Positions 41,120-54,257 of a stretch of DNA of 64,000 nucleotides are shown here, one piece after another (position 1 is the stretch's first letter; each line of letters opens with the position of its first letter). Source of the stretch: Cladopsammia gracilis (lineage: Eukaryota > Cnidaria > Anthozoa > Scleractinia > Dendrophylliidae); NCBI GenBank assembly GCA_022457155.1, contig JAJGOT010000466.1:62001-126000 (forward strand), written 5' to 3'. The notes beneath the pieces were generated by a model, which searched no databases, was not told where the DNA came from, and saw only the letters and a list, made by a program, of their open reading frames with translations. The translations under genes and the position numbers were made by a program.

Positions 41120-44100
41120 TATTTTTTTTTAGTAAAGAAGGCATTTTACTCGATATTTTGAGTTAGTTCACTTAAAATTTGACTTAAATATTTAATCCAA
41201 CACAGTGAGTTGAAACAACACCTTATTTTTGCTCTTATTTTTGAGAAAATCAAGTGGAAGTCACTTTTTCTTAAACACTGACGATTAAAAACTTACTCAC
41301 CGCAGTGAGTAAGTGTTTCTCACTCAAATTCAAGACATGAGTTAATTCTTAAAGTGAGTTGAAACAACTCTTTATTTTGAGTGAACTTATTCACTCAAAA
41401 TACTCGATATTTTGAGTTAGTTTACTTAAAATTTGACTTAAATATTTAATCCAACACAGTGAGTTGAAACAACACCTTATTTTTGCTCTTATTTTTGAGA
41501 AAATCAAGTGGAAGTCACTTTTAATCAAACATACGATTGAATACCTACTCACCGCAAGGAGTAAGTGTTTCTCACTCAAATTCAGACATGAGTTAAGTGA
41601 GTTGAAACAACTCTTTCTTTTGAGTGAACTTAGTGTAACAGTCTGACATCTACTCAAATGTGAGCAAACGCACACTCATAAGAGATTGCCGCTTCGCGCC
41701 GGCGAGAGCGGGAAAAAACGTATCATCCAAAAAGTCGGGAAGGAAGATAAAGCACTGGTCGCAGAGTATAAAACACAGTCTTCAGTTTAAATTAATACAT
41801 GTATGGCATTTAACATCCAGTATCAACGTGAAGACACAAGTAGAACAAGAAGGACTCGACCAAGTCCCAAGCTATTATAATTATGGGATGCAGACAATGC
41901 CATGTGCTGTCAAGAAAATACTGATATAGGCCCGGTGGAGTACATGTATAAAGAAACACATGCACAAGCAACCATACTGTTGAATAGTGTTGGAACATGA
42001 TAAACATTGGTTTTGTTTGTTATTATTTCTAGATGCTTTGTGAATACTCGCAAAGAGCAGGCTTTAAGGTTCGAACCTAGCTAGCCTCACCCCCTCCCCC
42101 TTCCCTCTCCCTTCCCTCACAGAGAACTCAAAATGAATCAGTATGGTGGCTTTGGCATGTGTTTGTTTATACTCCACTAGACTTTTGTTTTATCTGAATC
42201 CAAAAGCCATGGCATTGTCAGCATCTCATAATACATGTAATAGCACACTGTAGATTGGGACTTGGCCCAGTGGTTCTTGTTCTACTGTACATGCATCAAA
42301 CGTAAAATGTGGGAAAAAAATTAAAATTGACACAAATTAGGGGCGGTTCATCAGGGTGGTCCATGGACCTGGTCCAAAGCTGTTGTACTTCACTCATTTT
42401 TTTTTTCTTTAGTCTGTGTGAGATACATGTAATGTTTGCTAATGAGGATAAAACAAAAATAGAATCAAGGATAGTTTTAAGCACAACATGCATGTAGCCA
42501 TCGTGTGGGTAAATACATGTATCATCATTACATGTACGTTATTTTTACTTTACAATGGATACAGCCTTGTCAGGGCTGTAAGGCTGTGCTCTAAATCTGC
42601 ATTATTGGTGCCAGCGTATAAGTTTTGTGAAAAACTACATGTTTGTACACTTTTTTGATCACCCATATAATGCCCCAAGGACAGCCCAACATTGCAAAAT
42701 TTTACCTTTGGACGAGCAGGAAATCTTTGTTTTTGCACCAAACGTATATGCTGGGCACCCCGGATTTCAAGTGTTTGGAGATTTCAAGTGTTTGGAGATT
42801 TAACTGTTTTGTTTAGAGCACAGCCTTGGTTGTCTAATACATGTTCAGGTATGTACATGTAGTCAAAGTGTATAGTTTTTTAAATCTTAATGGTGACTAT
42901 TTCCTTTATTTCTTAGAAAGCTGACAAAACTACAGTACTATAGCATGCAGTTGCTAGTAGCATGAAAAAGATGTAAAATGGTCTGAGCCAGTGATACATG
43001 TATATTATCTTTCATCTTGCAGCAATGGAACTTGTTGATTAATTTTATTTTGTCCAACCCCCAGCCTGATACACTGTATTGCAAGTTACGATGCATGGCA
43101 TCGCCATGGGAATATCTCTTGATTTCTAACATTCCCATGCATGTAAGAGTACATGGGGGCATCATACACATCAATATTATTAACTTCTGCTTACGGATTC
43201 CTCCTGTCTCTTTGAAGATACAGTAGATTCTGTAGTCATGGTGTCATTAGCACACAACTAATGTACCTTTTAACCCAGAGTAGACTTTAAACTATGCAAG
43301 AGTTGCATGACTCTGTGTTGTGTTTATACATGCATGTATACAGGAGCATAATTTGCACTGGTCTTGCATGTATAAATACTGTATGATAGACACATGAATA
43401 ATATAAAGCAGTTGGTTTCAAATGAAACTAAATGTGATAATGAATTGGTGGGGGAGTGAAACAAAATGTTAGTGTTATTAGCCATGTTGATAAAGTAAAT
43501 TGCCACCATAAAAGGAAACCTGTGAAAACCAGGGTGCCCAGCATTGAGTTTTATGCCAAATTTCGATTCACTTCCATTCCGTTTGCAAAAGTTATTGCGA
43601 ATAAACGGTTTTTTCCTGGTCAAAGCCCTTGACCCAGGCCTTAAATCACTTGAGTTGCGAGACACCAATACGACAGACACCGATAAAGCAGGGTAGCAAC
43701 CGCGGACAGCTGTTTCGTTGTTATTGCAACACGCTTGGCAATTATGACACCAAATTTGGCCATGTTCCAAAATACTTTTTCAGTTTTTATCCGTTTGATC
43801 TCAAAGTTGGAAGGATGGTAGAACTTTGAATTCCAAATGTTCGTATGGTTTTGGTTTTTCGATTTTAACGGTTTTTGGCGGGAAAGTGACGTCACGAATA
43901 TTGGGCCAAAATTCAAATTTGACATTTTAATACATTTAATGGCTACTGCTGAAAGAGCAAGCTCAAGCAAGTTCAAAACCGAAGAGACAACTAAAATATC
44001 TTGATACAGTCAAGAGATATAATTGTTTGAATTTCAAAATTCCCGCCATTTTGTTACTAAAAATAGCACAAATACACATTTCAACTAATTATATTTCTTG

Positions 44101-45418
44101 ACTGAATCAAGATATTTTGGTAATCTCTTCGGTTTTGGACTTGTGCGAGCTTGCTCTTTCAGAAGCAGCCATTGAATATATCAAAATGTGAAAATTGAAT
44201 TTTGGCCCAATCTTGGTGACGTCACTTTCCCGCCAAAAAAAAACGAAAACTGAAAAAACAAAACCAACAAAACATAGACCATGAGAATATTTGTTATTGT
44301 GGAAAATTTGAGGCCAACAGGATAAAAGCTCACGAAGATAATTTGTAACAAAAAAACTTGGCCCAATTTCGATCAAAAATTTCCTAGCGTGAACTCATCA
44401 GCGCCGTTTAGCAACTAAACACGACTGCAAGAATACAGTCGTAAATAGATTACACAATGACCCGTTCTCCATATAAGATTCCGTATATGAAACAACTTGT
44501 CACCCGCATCACGCGTGCCATATCACGTGTTGCGGGGAACAAGCCGTCCCAAGATGTCACAATGGTGTCTATCAAAAAAGAATGTACATGGCAAGCCAAT
44601 GTAGACATTCAAACGCATGGACAAAACCATGCTGAAAGAAAAACACAGCATACCGGATCTAGTAAAGACCTACGGCATTTTTAGCCTTGTTTGTTGCCAT
44701 TTATACTTACAACATTAAAAAAAAATGTACTTTCTGGAGCTCCTGGTACATGTACTTTCAAATTTTCAGGCGAGCAAATGAAGATTATCGCCTATTTGGT
44801 TTCTAAACGGTGAACATTACTAAACATGACAACCTCAATAAGATCTTGAAATGATAAATAAAAACGAACGCAAAAAAAAAGAGAAATAAGTTTCATAAAG
44901 CTGAATTTCCAATAAACGCTGTTAGCTCAAATTTTAAAACTAAATCGAGGACAATGACGTAATGGGCCCAGTGTTTATTTGTTGGTTACACACTGCAAGT
45001 TAAGTATTTCTCAAGCAAGAGTTTGACTCAGGCACACTTGAGATTATCAAGTAACACTTTTGGGGTAACACAAGTAACATATTTGGGGTTTACACCTGAT
45101 GCAAAAGTGTATTCATGTGTATTCGGCTTGAAACATAAGCTGTTAATCACTATCAATGTTTGCGCCGCTGCACACGTCTTCCAGTTGGCTTCTGTTTTCC
45201 CATTGGCCATTGTGAATTTGCGACGTAATTTGGCTCCTTTGAAATAGACACGTTTTCATGGTCACAAAGTGGGTTCAAGTAAGTTCTTTTTACCTGTTTG
45301 CCTTCAAAGTAGGTTTCAAGTGCGTCCAGGATGTACTTAGAAGCCCTAGTGTAAAACCACCAACTATCGAGAAAATAAGGTAATCTTTCTCATCAAATCT
45401 TTTTTGAATTTGTTCCAG

Positions 45419-45669
45419 ATGTAAAGGAGGTGAACGTGGTTGTTACAGATGGTTATAGTGGCATTGGAACCGAGGTTCTGAAGACAAAAGTTGATCTTAT
45501 GAAGAGCAGGAGAATTGAAATGTTTACAGTCGGAATAACTAAAAGGATGAAAGATGAAGAATTGCACGTTTTATCGAGTCACCCCGTTAAACGCCATTTA
45601 TTTAGATTAAATGATTGTAATGGTATAAAAGAAATAGTCGACTCTATCGTTCAGCAAGTTTGCAAATAG
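45419..45669 (+). CDS. vWA half-domain terminal exon (unit 5)
   Basis: Open through to the same TAG stop, with no coding difference from units 2 to 4. Confidence 0.75.
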
Positions 45670-47241
45670 TCTAACAGTTTTTACTTAAATATAACTTGTT
45701 AGCAATTTTTAACAAATTTTAATTCCAATATTTACTTATTAGTAATTTTAAACTAATTTTAATTTTAATATATACTTAGCATATACTTATTTTCAAAAGC
45801 TAATTACAGACGCTTTTTTATAATGCATCAGTCAATTCCAGCAGTGCCCAAGTTCCCCCTGCTCCTCCCCCCCCCCCCCCTATCACCGGGACAACCACCG
45901 GGCATTTGCATTTTGTGAAAAACAATATAGCAAATACCCCATGGCGGGGATAAAATATGCTGTGCAAATGCTGCGGGGTATAGTAAACAGGGAAGGAAAA
46001 TTATTCTAATCTAGACTCATCTAAAAGTTACCTGAAGGCAAACTAAGTCAACGGAGAAGTGTTTTCCCTCACACTTCCTCTAGTGACCGGTTAGAGAAAG
46101 TTGGCAACAAATTTCTTTCTTTGTCAGAAAATGGAGCCAGGATTTTTTGAGGTCGAAAACACGAGTATGTCAAATACCCCGGGGTACATTGAGGGTAGAT
46201 TAATGCCAGATCCCCGGGATTCGAACGTGAACAAATTTTAATGCCCGACTAACGCCCGGGAGGGGGGGGGGGGGTGGGGTGGTCGGTGGAGGGGGTAGGG
46301 ATGGGCACTGCTGAACTTAACTAATGCATAATTTGGCAGGTAATAAATTACAATGCGTCTCGGCTGTAATTGCAGCCACTGAATAAAATAGACCGTAAAA
46401 ATAAGCCACTTCAGAAAAACAATCTCCTGTTATTAGAATTGTTAGTGCTTGTGTAATGCAGCTTTGATCGTAGTTGTCAGTAATTAAGTTGATATTTGTC
46501 TTCAACGGGATCAGTATTGGTTTTCACTCCTTATGCATCAGTCATTTTCAGCAGTGCAGTTCCGGGCGTTTGTGGGGTATTTGACGACGTTACAATATTA
46601 AGATGGTTCCGCCTATAGTACTCCCACTTTGTAAGACTTTTCAGACATGATTTACAGACTTCATAAAATCTGCCAACAATGTTTGTAAATCTACTATTTA
46701 CAAAGATTTTATAATGCCTGGCTTCTGATATAAAATGTCTGTAAATGGCACTGCGTAAGTTTAATTTTAATTCAGTTACCAAATCTCTGTAAATTAATGT
46801 GGTCCCCAAGCGGAACATCCAATGACAAACAGAGAATTATAAAATCTCTTTAAATTGACACAATCAAAAATAATCTACATCCAGTGTTCACTCACATAAT
46901 CTAAGAAATTCAAAGTACAACCTTTTGGTTCCTAGACCGAGTACTAAAGCAGGCAAACGAAGTTTTCAATATCGCGGTTCTGCTCTTTGAAACAAATTGC
47001 CTTTGAGTGCTAAGATGTAGCCCACTCTTAGCTCTTTTAAATCATACATTTACTTTCTATCTGATTTAATGAGAGATAAAGGATATTTTTGTAGTTTTAA
47101 GTATAATCCCGTATAGATCATGAATTCAGTTAGATAATTTAATTTAGTTAAGTAATTAATCTATTGTTGTTTAAGGCTCGACAGAAGAGCATGTATTATG
47201 AATGGACACCGCGTACGATAAACAAAGTTTACCTACCTAAC

Positions 47242-47697
47242 GGAGCATTATAAAATATCTGAAAATTGACACAAACGAGGCATTATAAAATCTCTGTAAA
47301 TTGACACAAACGGGGTATTATAAAATCTCTGTAAATTGACACAAACGAGGCATTATAAAATCTCTGTAAATTGACACAAACCGGACATTATAAAATCTCT
47401 GTAAATTGACACAAACGGGGCATTATAAAATCTCTGTAAATTGACACAAACGGGGCATTATAACATCTCTGTAAATTGACACAAACGGGGCATTATAAAA
47501 TCTCTGTAAATTGACAAAAACGGGGCATTATAAAATCTCTGTAAATTGACACAAACGGGGCGTTATGAAATCTCTGTAAATTGACATAAACGGGCATAAT
47601 AAAAAATCTCTGTAAATTGACGCAAACGGGGCACTATAAAATCTCCGTAAATTGACGCAAACGCGGCGTTATAAAATCTCTGCCATTTGACGCAAAC
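47242..47697 (+). repeat. 35-bp minisatellite, 13 copies (unit 5)
   Basis: Type-A variant order matching unit 3. Confidence 0.95.
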
Positions 47698-50600
47698 TAT
47701 TTTTTTTAGTAAAGAAGGCATTTTACTCGATATTTTGAGTTAGTTCACTTAAAATTTGACTTAAATATTTAATCCAACACAGTGAGTTGAAACAACACCT
47801 TATTTTTGCTCTTATTTTGAGAAAATCAAGTGGAAGTCACTTTTTCTTAAACACTGACGATTAAAAACTTACTCACCGCAGTGAGTGTTTCTCACTCAAA
47901 TTCAAGACATGAGTTAATTCTTAAAGTGAGTTGAAACAACTCTTTATTTTGAGTGAACTTATTCACTCAAAATACTCGATATTTTGAGTTAGTTTACTTA
48001 AAATTTGACTTAAATATTTAATCCAACACAGTGAGTTGAAACAACACCTTATTTTTGCTCTTATTTTTGAGAAAATCAAGTGGAAGTCACTTTTAATCAA
48101 ACATACGATTGAATACCTACTCACCGCAAGGAGTAAGTGTTTCTCACTCAAATTCAGACATGAGTTAAGTGAGTTGAAACAACTCTTTCTTTTGAGTGAA
48201 CTTAGTGTAACAGTCCGACATCTACTCAAATGTGAGCAAACGCACACTCATAAGAGATTGCCGCTTCGCGCCGGCGAGAACGGGAAAAAACGTATCATCC
48301 AAAAAGTCGGGAAGGAAGATAAAGCACTGGTCGCAGAGTATAAAACACAGTCTTCAGTTTAAATAAATACATGTATGGCATTTAACATCAAGTATCAACG
48401 TGAAGACACAAGTAGAAAAAGAAGGACTCGACCAAGTCCCAAGCTATCATAATTATGGGATGCAGACAATGCCATGTGCTGTCAAGAAAATACTGATATA
48501 GGCCCGGTGGAGTACATGTATAAAGAAACACATGCACAAGCAACCATACTGTTGAATAGTGTTGGAACATGATAAACATTGGTTTTGTTTGTTATTATTT
48601 CTAGATGCTTTGTGAATACTCGCAAAGAGCAGGCTTTAAGGTTCGAACCTAGCTAGCCTCACCCCCTCCCCCTTCCCTCTCCCTTCCCTCACAGAGAACT
48701 CAAAATGAATCAGTATGGTGGCTTTGGCATGTGTTTGTTTATACTCCACTAGACTTTTGTTTTATCTGAATCCAAAAGCCATGGCATTGTCAGCATCTCA
48801 TAATACATGTAATAGCACACTGTAGCTTGGGACTTGGCCCAGTGGTTCTTGTTCTACTGTACATGCATCAAACGTAAAATGTGGGAAAAAAATTAAAATT
48901 GACACAAATTAGGGGCGGTTCATCAGGGTGGTCCATGGACCTGGTCCAAAGCTGTTGTACTTCACTCATTTTTTTTTCTTTAGTCTGTGTGAGATACATG
49001 TAATGTTTGCTAATGAGGATAAAACAAAAATAGAATCAAGGATAGTTTTAAGCACAACATGCATGTAGCCATCGTGTGGGTAAATACATGTAGCATCATT
49101 ACATGTACGTTATTTTTACTTTACAATGGATACAGCCTTGTCAGGGCTGTAAGGCTGTGCTCTAAATCTGCATTATTGGTGCCAGCGTATAAGTTTTGTG
49201 AAAAACTACATGTTTGTACACTTTTTTGATCACCCATATAATGCCCCAAGGACAGCCCAACATTGCAAAATTTTACCTTTGGACGAGCAGGAAATCTTTG
49301 TTTTTGCACCAAACGTATATGCTGGGCACCCCGGATATCAAGTGTTTGGAGATTTCGGGCTCCTAACTGTTTTGTTTAGAGCACAGCCTTGGTTGTCTAA
49401 TACATGTTCAGGTATGTACATGTAGTCAAAGTGTATAGTTTTTTAAATCTTAATGGTGACTATTTCCTTTATTTCTTAGAAAGCTGACAAAACTACAGTA
49501 CTATAGCATGCAGTTGCTAGTAGCATGAAAAATATGTAAAATGGTCTGAGCCAGTGGTACATGCATATTATCTTTCATCTTGCAGCAATGGAACTTGTTG
49601 ATTAATTTTATTTTGTCCAACCCCCAGCCTGATACACTGTATTGCAAGTTACAATGCATGGCATCGCCATGGGAATATCTCTTGATTTCTAACATTCCCA
49701 TGCATGTAAGAGTACATGGGGGCATCATACACATCAATATTATCAACTTCTGCTTACGGATTCCTCCTGTCTCTTTGAAGATACAGTAGATTCTGTAGTC
49801 ATGGTGTCATTAGCACACAACTAATGTACCTTTTAACCCAGAGTAGACTTTAAACTATGCAAGAGTTGCATGACTCTGTGTTGTGTTTATACATGCATGT
49901 ATACAGGAGCATAATTTGCACTGGTCTTGCATGTATAAATACTGTATGATAGACACATGAATAATATAAAGCAGTTGGTTTCAAATGAAACTAAGTGTGA
50001 TAATGAATTGGTGGGGGAGTGAAACAAAATGTTAGTGTTATTAGCCATGTTGATAAAGTAAATTGCCACCATAAAAGGAAACCTGTGAAAACCAGGGTGC
50101 CCAGCATTGAGTTTTATGCCAAATTTCGATTCACTTCCATTCCGTTTGCAAAAGTTATTGCGAATAAACGGTTTTTTCCTGGTCAAAGCCCTTGACCCAG
50201 GCCTTAAATCACTTGAGTTGCGAGACACCAATACGACAGACACCGATAAAGCAGGGTAGCAACCGCGGACAGCTGTTTCGTTGTTATTGCAACACGCTTG
50301 GCAATTATGACACCAAATTTGGCCATGTTCCAAAATACTTTTTCAGTTTTTATCCGTTTGATCTCAAAGTTGGAAGGATGGTAGAACTTTGAATTCCAAA
50401 TGTTCGTATGGTTTTGGTTTTTCGATTTTAACGGTTTTTGGCGGGAAAGTGACGTCACGAATATTGGGCCAAAATTCAAATTTGACATTTTAATACATTT
50501 AATGGCTACTGCTGAAAGAGCAAGCTCAAGCAAGTTCAAAACCGAAGAGACAACTAAAATATCTTGATACAGTCAAGAGATATAATTGTTTGAATTTCAA

Positions 50601-51980
50601 AATTCCCGCCATTTTGTTACTAAAAATAGCACAAATACACATTTCAACTAATTATATTTCTTGACTGAATCAAGATATTTTGGTAATCTCTTCGGTTTTG
50701 GACTTGTGCGAGCTTGCTCTTTCAGAAGCAGCCATTGAATATATCAAAATGTGAAAATTGAATTTTGGCCCAATCTTGGTGACGTCACTTTCCCGCCAAA
50801 AAAAACGAAAACTGAAAAAACAAAACCAACAAAACATAGACCATGAGAATATTTGTTATTGTGGAAAATTTGAGGCCAACAGGATAAAAGCTCACGAAGA
50901 TAATTTGTAACAAAAAAACTTGGCCCAATTTCGATCAAAAATTTCCTAGCGTGAACTCATCAGCGCCGTTTAGCAACTAAACACGACTGCAAGAATACAG
51001 TCGTAAATAGATTACACAATGACCCGTTCTCCATATAAGATTCCGTATATGAAACAACTTGTCACCCGCATCACGCGTGCCATATCACGTGTTGCGGGGA
51101 ACAAGCCGTCCCAAGATGTCACAATGGTGTCTATCAAAAAAGAATGTACATGGCAAGCCAATGTAGACATTCAAACGCATGGACAAAACCATGCTGAAAG
51201 AAAACACAGCATACCGGATCTAGTAAAGACCTACGGCATTTTTAGCCTTGTTTGTTGCCATTTATACTTACAACATTAAAAAAAAAATGTACTTTCTGGA
51301 GCTCCTGGTACATGTACTTTCAAATTTTCAGGCGAGCAAATGAAGATTATCGCCTATTTGGTTTCTAAACGGTGAACATTACTAAACATGACAACCTCAA
51401 TAAGATCTTGAAATGATAAATAAAAACGAACGCAAAAAAAAAGAGAAATAAGTTTCATAAAGCTGAATTTCCAATAAACGCTGTTAGCTCAAATTTTAAA
51501 ACTAAATCGAGGACAATGACGTAATGGGCCCAGTGTTTATTTGTTGGTTACACACTGCAAGTTAAGTATTTCTCAAGCAAGAGTTTGACTCAGGCACACT
51601 TGAGATTATCAAGTAACACTTTTGGGGTAACACAAGTAACATATTTGGGGTTTACACCTGATGCAAAAGTGTATTCATGTGTATTCGGCTTGAAACATAA
51701 GCTGTTAATCACTATCAATGTTTGCGCCGCTGCACACGTCTTCCAGTTGGCTTCTGTTTTCCCATTGGCCATTGTGAATTTGCGACGTAATTTGGCTCCT
51801 TTGAAATAGACACGTTTTCATGGTCACAAAGTGGGTTCAAGTAAGTTCTTTTTACCTGTTTGCCTTCAAAGTAGGTTTCAAGTGCGTCCAGGATGTACTT
51901 AGAAGCCCTAGTGTAAAACCACCAACTATCGAGAAAATAAGGTAATCTTTCTCATCAAATCTTTTTTGAATTTGTTCCAG

Positions 51981-52231
51981 ATGTAAAGGAGGTGAACGTG
52001 GTTGTTACAGATGGTTATAGTGGCATTGGAACCGAGGTTCTGAAGACAAAAGTTGATCTTATGAAGAGCAGGAGAATTGAAATGTTTACAGTCGGAATAA
52101 CTAAAAGGATGAAAGATGAAGAATTGCACGTTTTATCGAGTCACCCCGTTAAACGCCATTTATTTAGATTAAATGATTGTAATGGTATAAAAGAAATAGT
52201 CGACTCTATCGTTCAGCAAGTTTGCAAATAG
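51981..52231 (+). CDS. vWA half-domain terminal exon (unit 6)
   Basis: Intact acceptor, frame and stop, with the silent variant of units 2 to 7. Confidence 0.75.
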
Positions 52232-53803
52232 TCTAACAGTTTTTACTTAAATATAACTTGTTAGCAATTTTTAACAAATTTTAATTCCAATATTTACTTA
52301 TTAGTAATTTTAAACTAATTTTAATTTTAATATATACTTAGCATATACTTATTTTCAAAAGCTAATTACAGACGCTTTTTTATAATGCATCAGTCAATTC
52401 CAGCAGTGCCCAAGTTCCCCCTGCTCCTCCCCCCCCCCTATCACCGGGACAACCACCGGGCATTTGCATTTTGTGAAAAACAATATAGCAAATACCCCAT
52501 GGCGGGGATAAAATATGCTGTGCAAATGCTGCGGGGTATAGTAAACAGGGAAGGAAAATTATTCTAATCTAGACTCATCTAAAAGTTACCTGAAGGCAAA
52601 CTAAGTCAACGGAGAAGTGTTTTCCCTCACACTTCCTCTAGTGACCGGTTAGAGAAAGTTGGCAACAAATTTCTTTCTTTGTCAGAAAATGGAGCCAGGA
52701 TTTTTTGAGGTCGAAAACACGAGTATGTCAAATACCCCGGGGTACATTGAGGGTAGATTAATGCCAGATCCCCGGGATTCGAACGTGAACAAATTTTAAT
52801 GCCCGACTAACGCCCGGGAGGGGGGGGGGGGGGGGGTGGGGTGGTCGGTGGAGGGGGTAGGGATGGGCACTGCTGAACTTAACTAATGCATAATTTGGCA
52901 GGTAATAAATTACAATGCGTCTCGGCTGTAATTGCAGCCACTGAATAAAATAGACCGTAAAAATAAGCCACTTCAGAAAAACAATCTCCTGTTATTAGAA
53001 TTGTTAGTGCTTGTGTAATGCAGCTTTGATCGTAGTTGTCAGTAATTAAGTTGATATTTGTCTTCAACGGGATCAGTATTGGTTTTCACTCCTTATGCAT
53101 CAGTCATTTTCAGCAGTGCCGTTCCGGGCGTTTGTGGGGTATTTGACGACGTTACAATATTAAGATGGTTCCGCCTATAGTACTCCCACTTTGTAAGACT
53201 TTTCAGACATGATTTACAGACTTCATAAAATCTGCCAACAATGTTTGTAAATCTACTATTTACAAAGATTTTATAATGCCTGGCTTCTGATATAAAATGT
53301 CTGTAAATGGCACTGCGTAAGTTTAATTTTAATTCAGTTACCAAATCTCTGTAAATTAATGTGGTCCCCAAGCGGAACATCCAATGACAAACAGAGAATT
53401 ATAAAATCTCTTTAAATTGACACAATCAAAAATAATCTACATCCAGTGTTCACTCACATAATCTAAGAAATTCAAAATACAACCTTTTGGTTCCTAGACC
53501 GAGTACTGAAGCAGGCAAACGAAGTTTTCAATATCGCGGTTCTGCTCTTTGAAACAAATTGCCTTTGAGTGCTAAGATGTAGCCCACTCTTAGCTCTTTT
53601 TAATCATACATTTACTTTCTATCTGATTTAATGAGAGATAAAGGATATTTTTGTAGTTTTAAGTATAATCCCGTATAGATCATGAATTCAGTTAGATAAT
53701 TTAATTTAGTTAAGTAATTAATCTATTGTTGTTTAAGGCTCGACAGAAGAGCATGTATTATGAATGGACACCGCGTACGATAAACAAAGTTTACCTACCT
53801 AAC

Positions 53804-54257
53804 GGAGCATTATAAAATATCTGAAAATTGACACAAACGAGGCATTATAAAATCTCTGTAAATTGACACAAACGGGGTATTATAAAATCTCTGTAAATTG
53901 ACACAAACGAGGCATTATAAAATCTCTGTAAATTGACACAAACGGGACATTATAAAATCTCTGTAAATTGACACAAACGGGGCATTATAAAATCTCTGTA
54001 AATTGACACAAACGGGGCATTATAACATCTCTGTAAATTGACACAAACGGGGCATTATAAAATCTCTGTAAATTGACACAAACGGGACATTATAAAATCT
54101 CTGTAAATTGACACAAACGGGGCGTTATGAAATCTCTGTAAATTGACATAAACGGGCATAATAAAATCTCTGTAAATTGACGCAAACGGGGCACTATAAA
54201 ATCTCCGTAAATTGACGCAAACGCGGCGTTATAAAATCTCTGCCATTTGACGCAAAC
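53804..54257 (+). repeat. 35-bp minisatellite, 13 copies (unit 6)
   Basis: Type-B variants (CGGGACATT, CATAATAAAATC) but with one fewer copy than other type-B arrays and a single ATTATAACATC copy, so a repeat was lost after the B sequence arrived. Confidence 0.95.

Larger units (their letters stand above)
36950..43554 (+). repeat. array unit 4 (A-to-B mosaic)
   Basis: Length 6,605 bp. Parts: fold-back element 37,073-37,833; vWA exon 38,814-39,064; MITE 39,213-39,723; minisatellite 40,632-41,119; 254-bp duplication 41,148-41,634; third MITE 42,580-42,827. Markers are type A up to GAGTACTAAAGC (about 40,330) and type B from the minisatellite to the end. Private: a 17-bp local duplication near 42,770-42,800 replacing CGGGCTCC. 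Confidence 0.9.
43555..50117 (+). repeat. array unit 5 (type A)
   Basis: Length 6,563 bp. Parts: fold-back element 43,678-44,438; vWA exon 45,419-45,669; MITE 45,818-46,333; minisatellite 47,242-47,697; 254-bp duplication 47,725-48,206; third MITE 49,151-49,390. It is closest to unit 3 (extra A near 44,640, GGATATCAAG near 49,333) and shares the shortened GCAGTGAGTGTTTC with unit 6. Confidence 0.9.
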
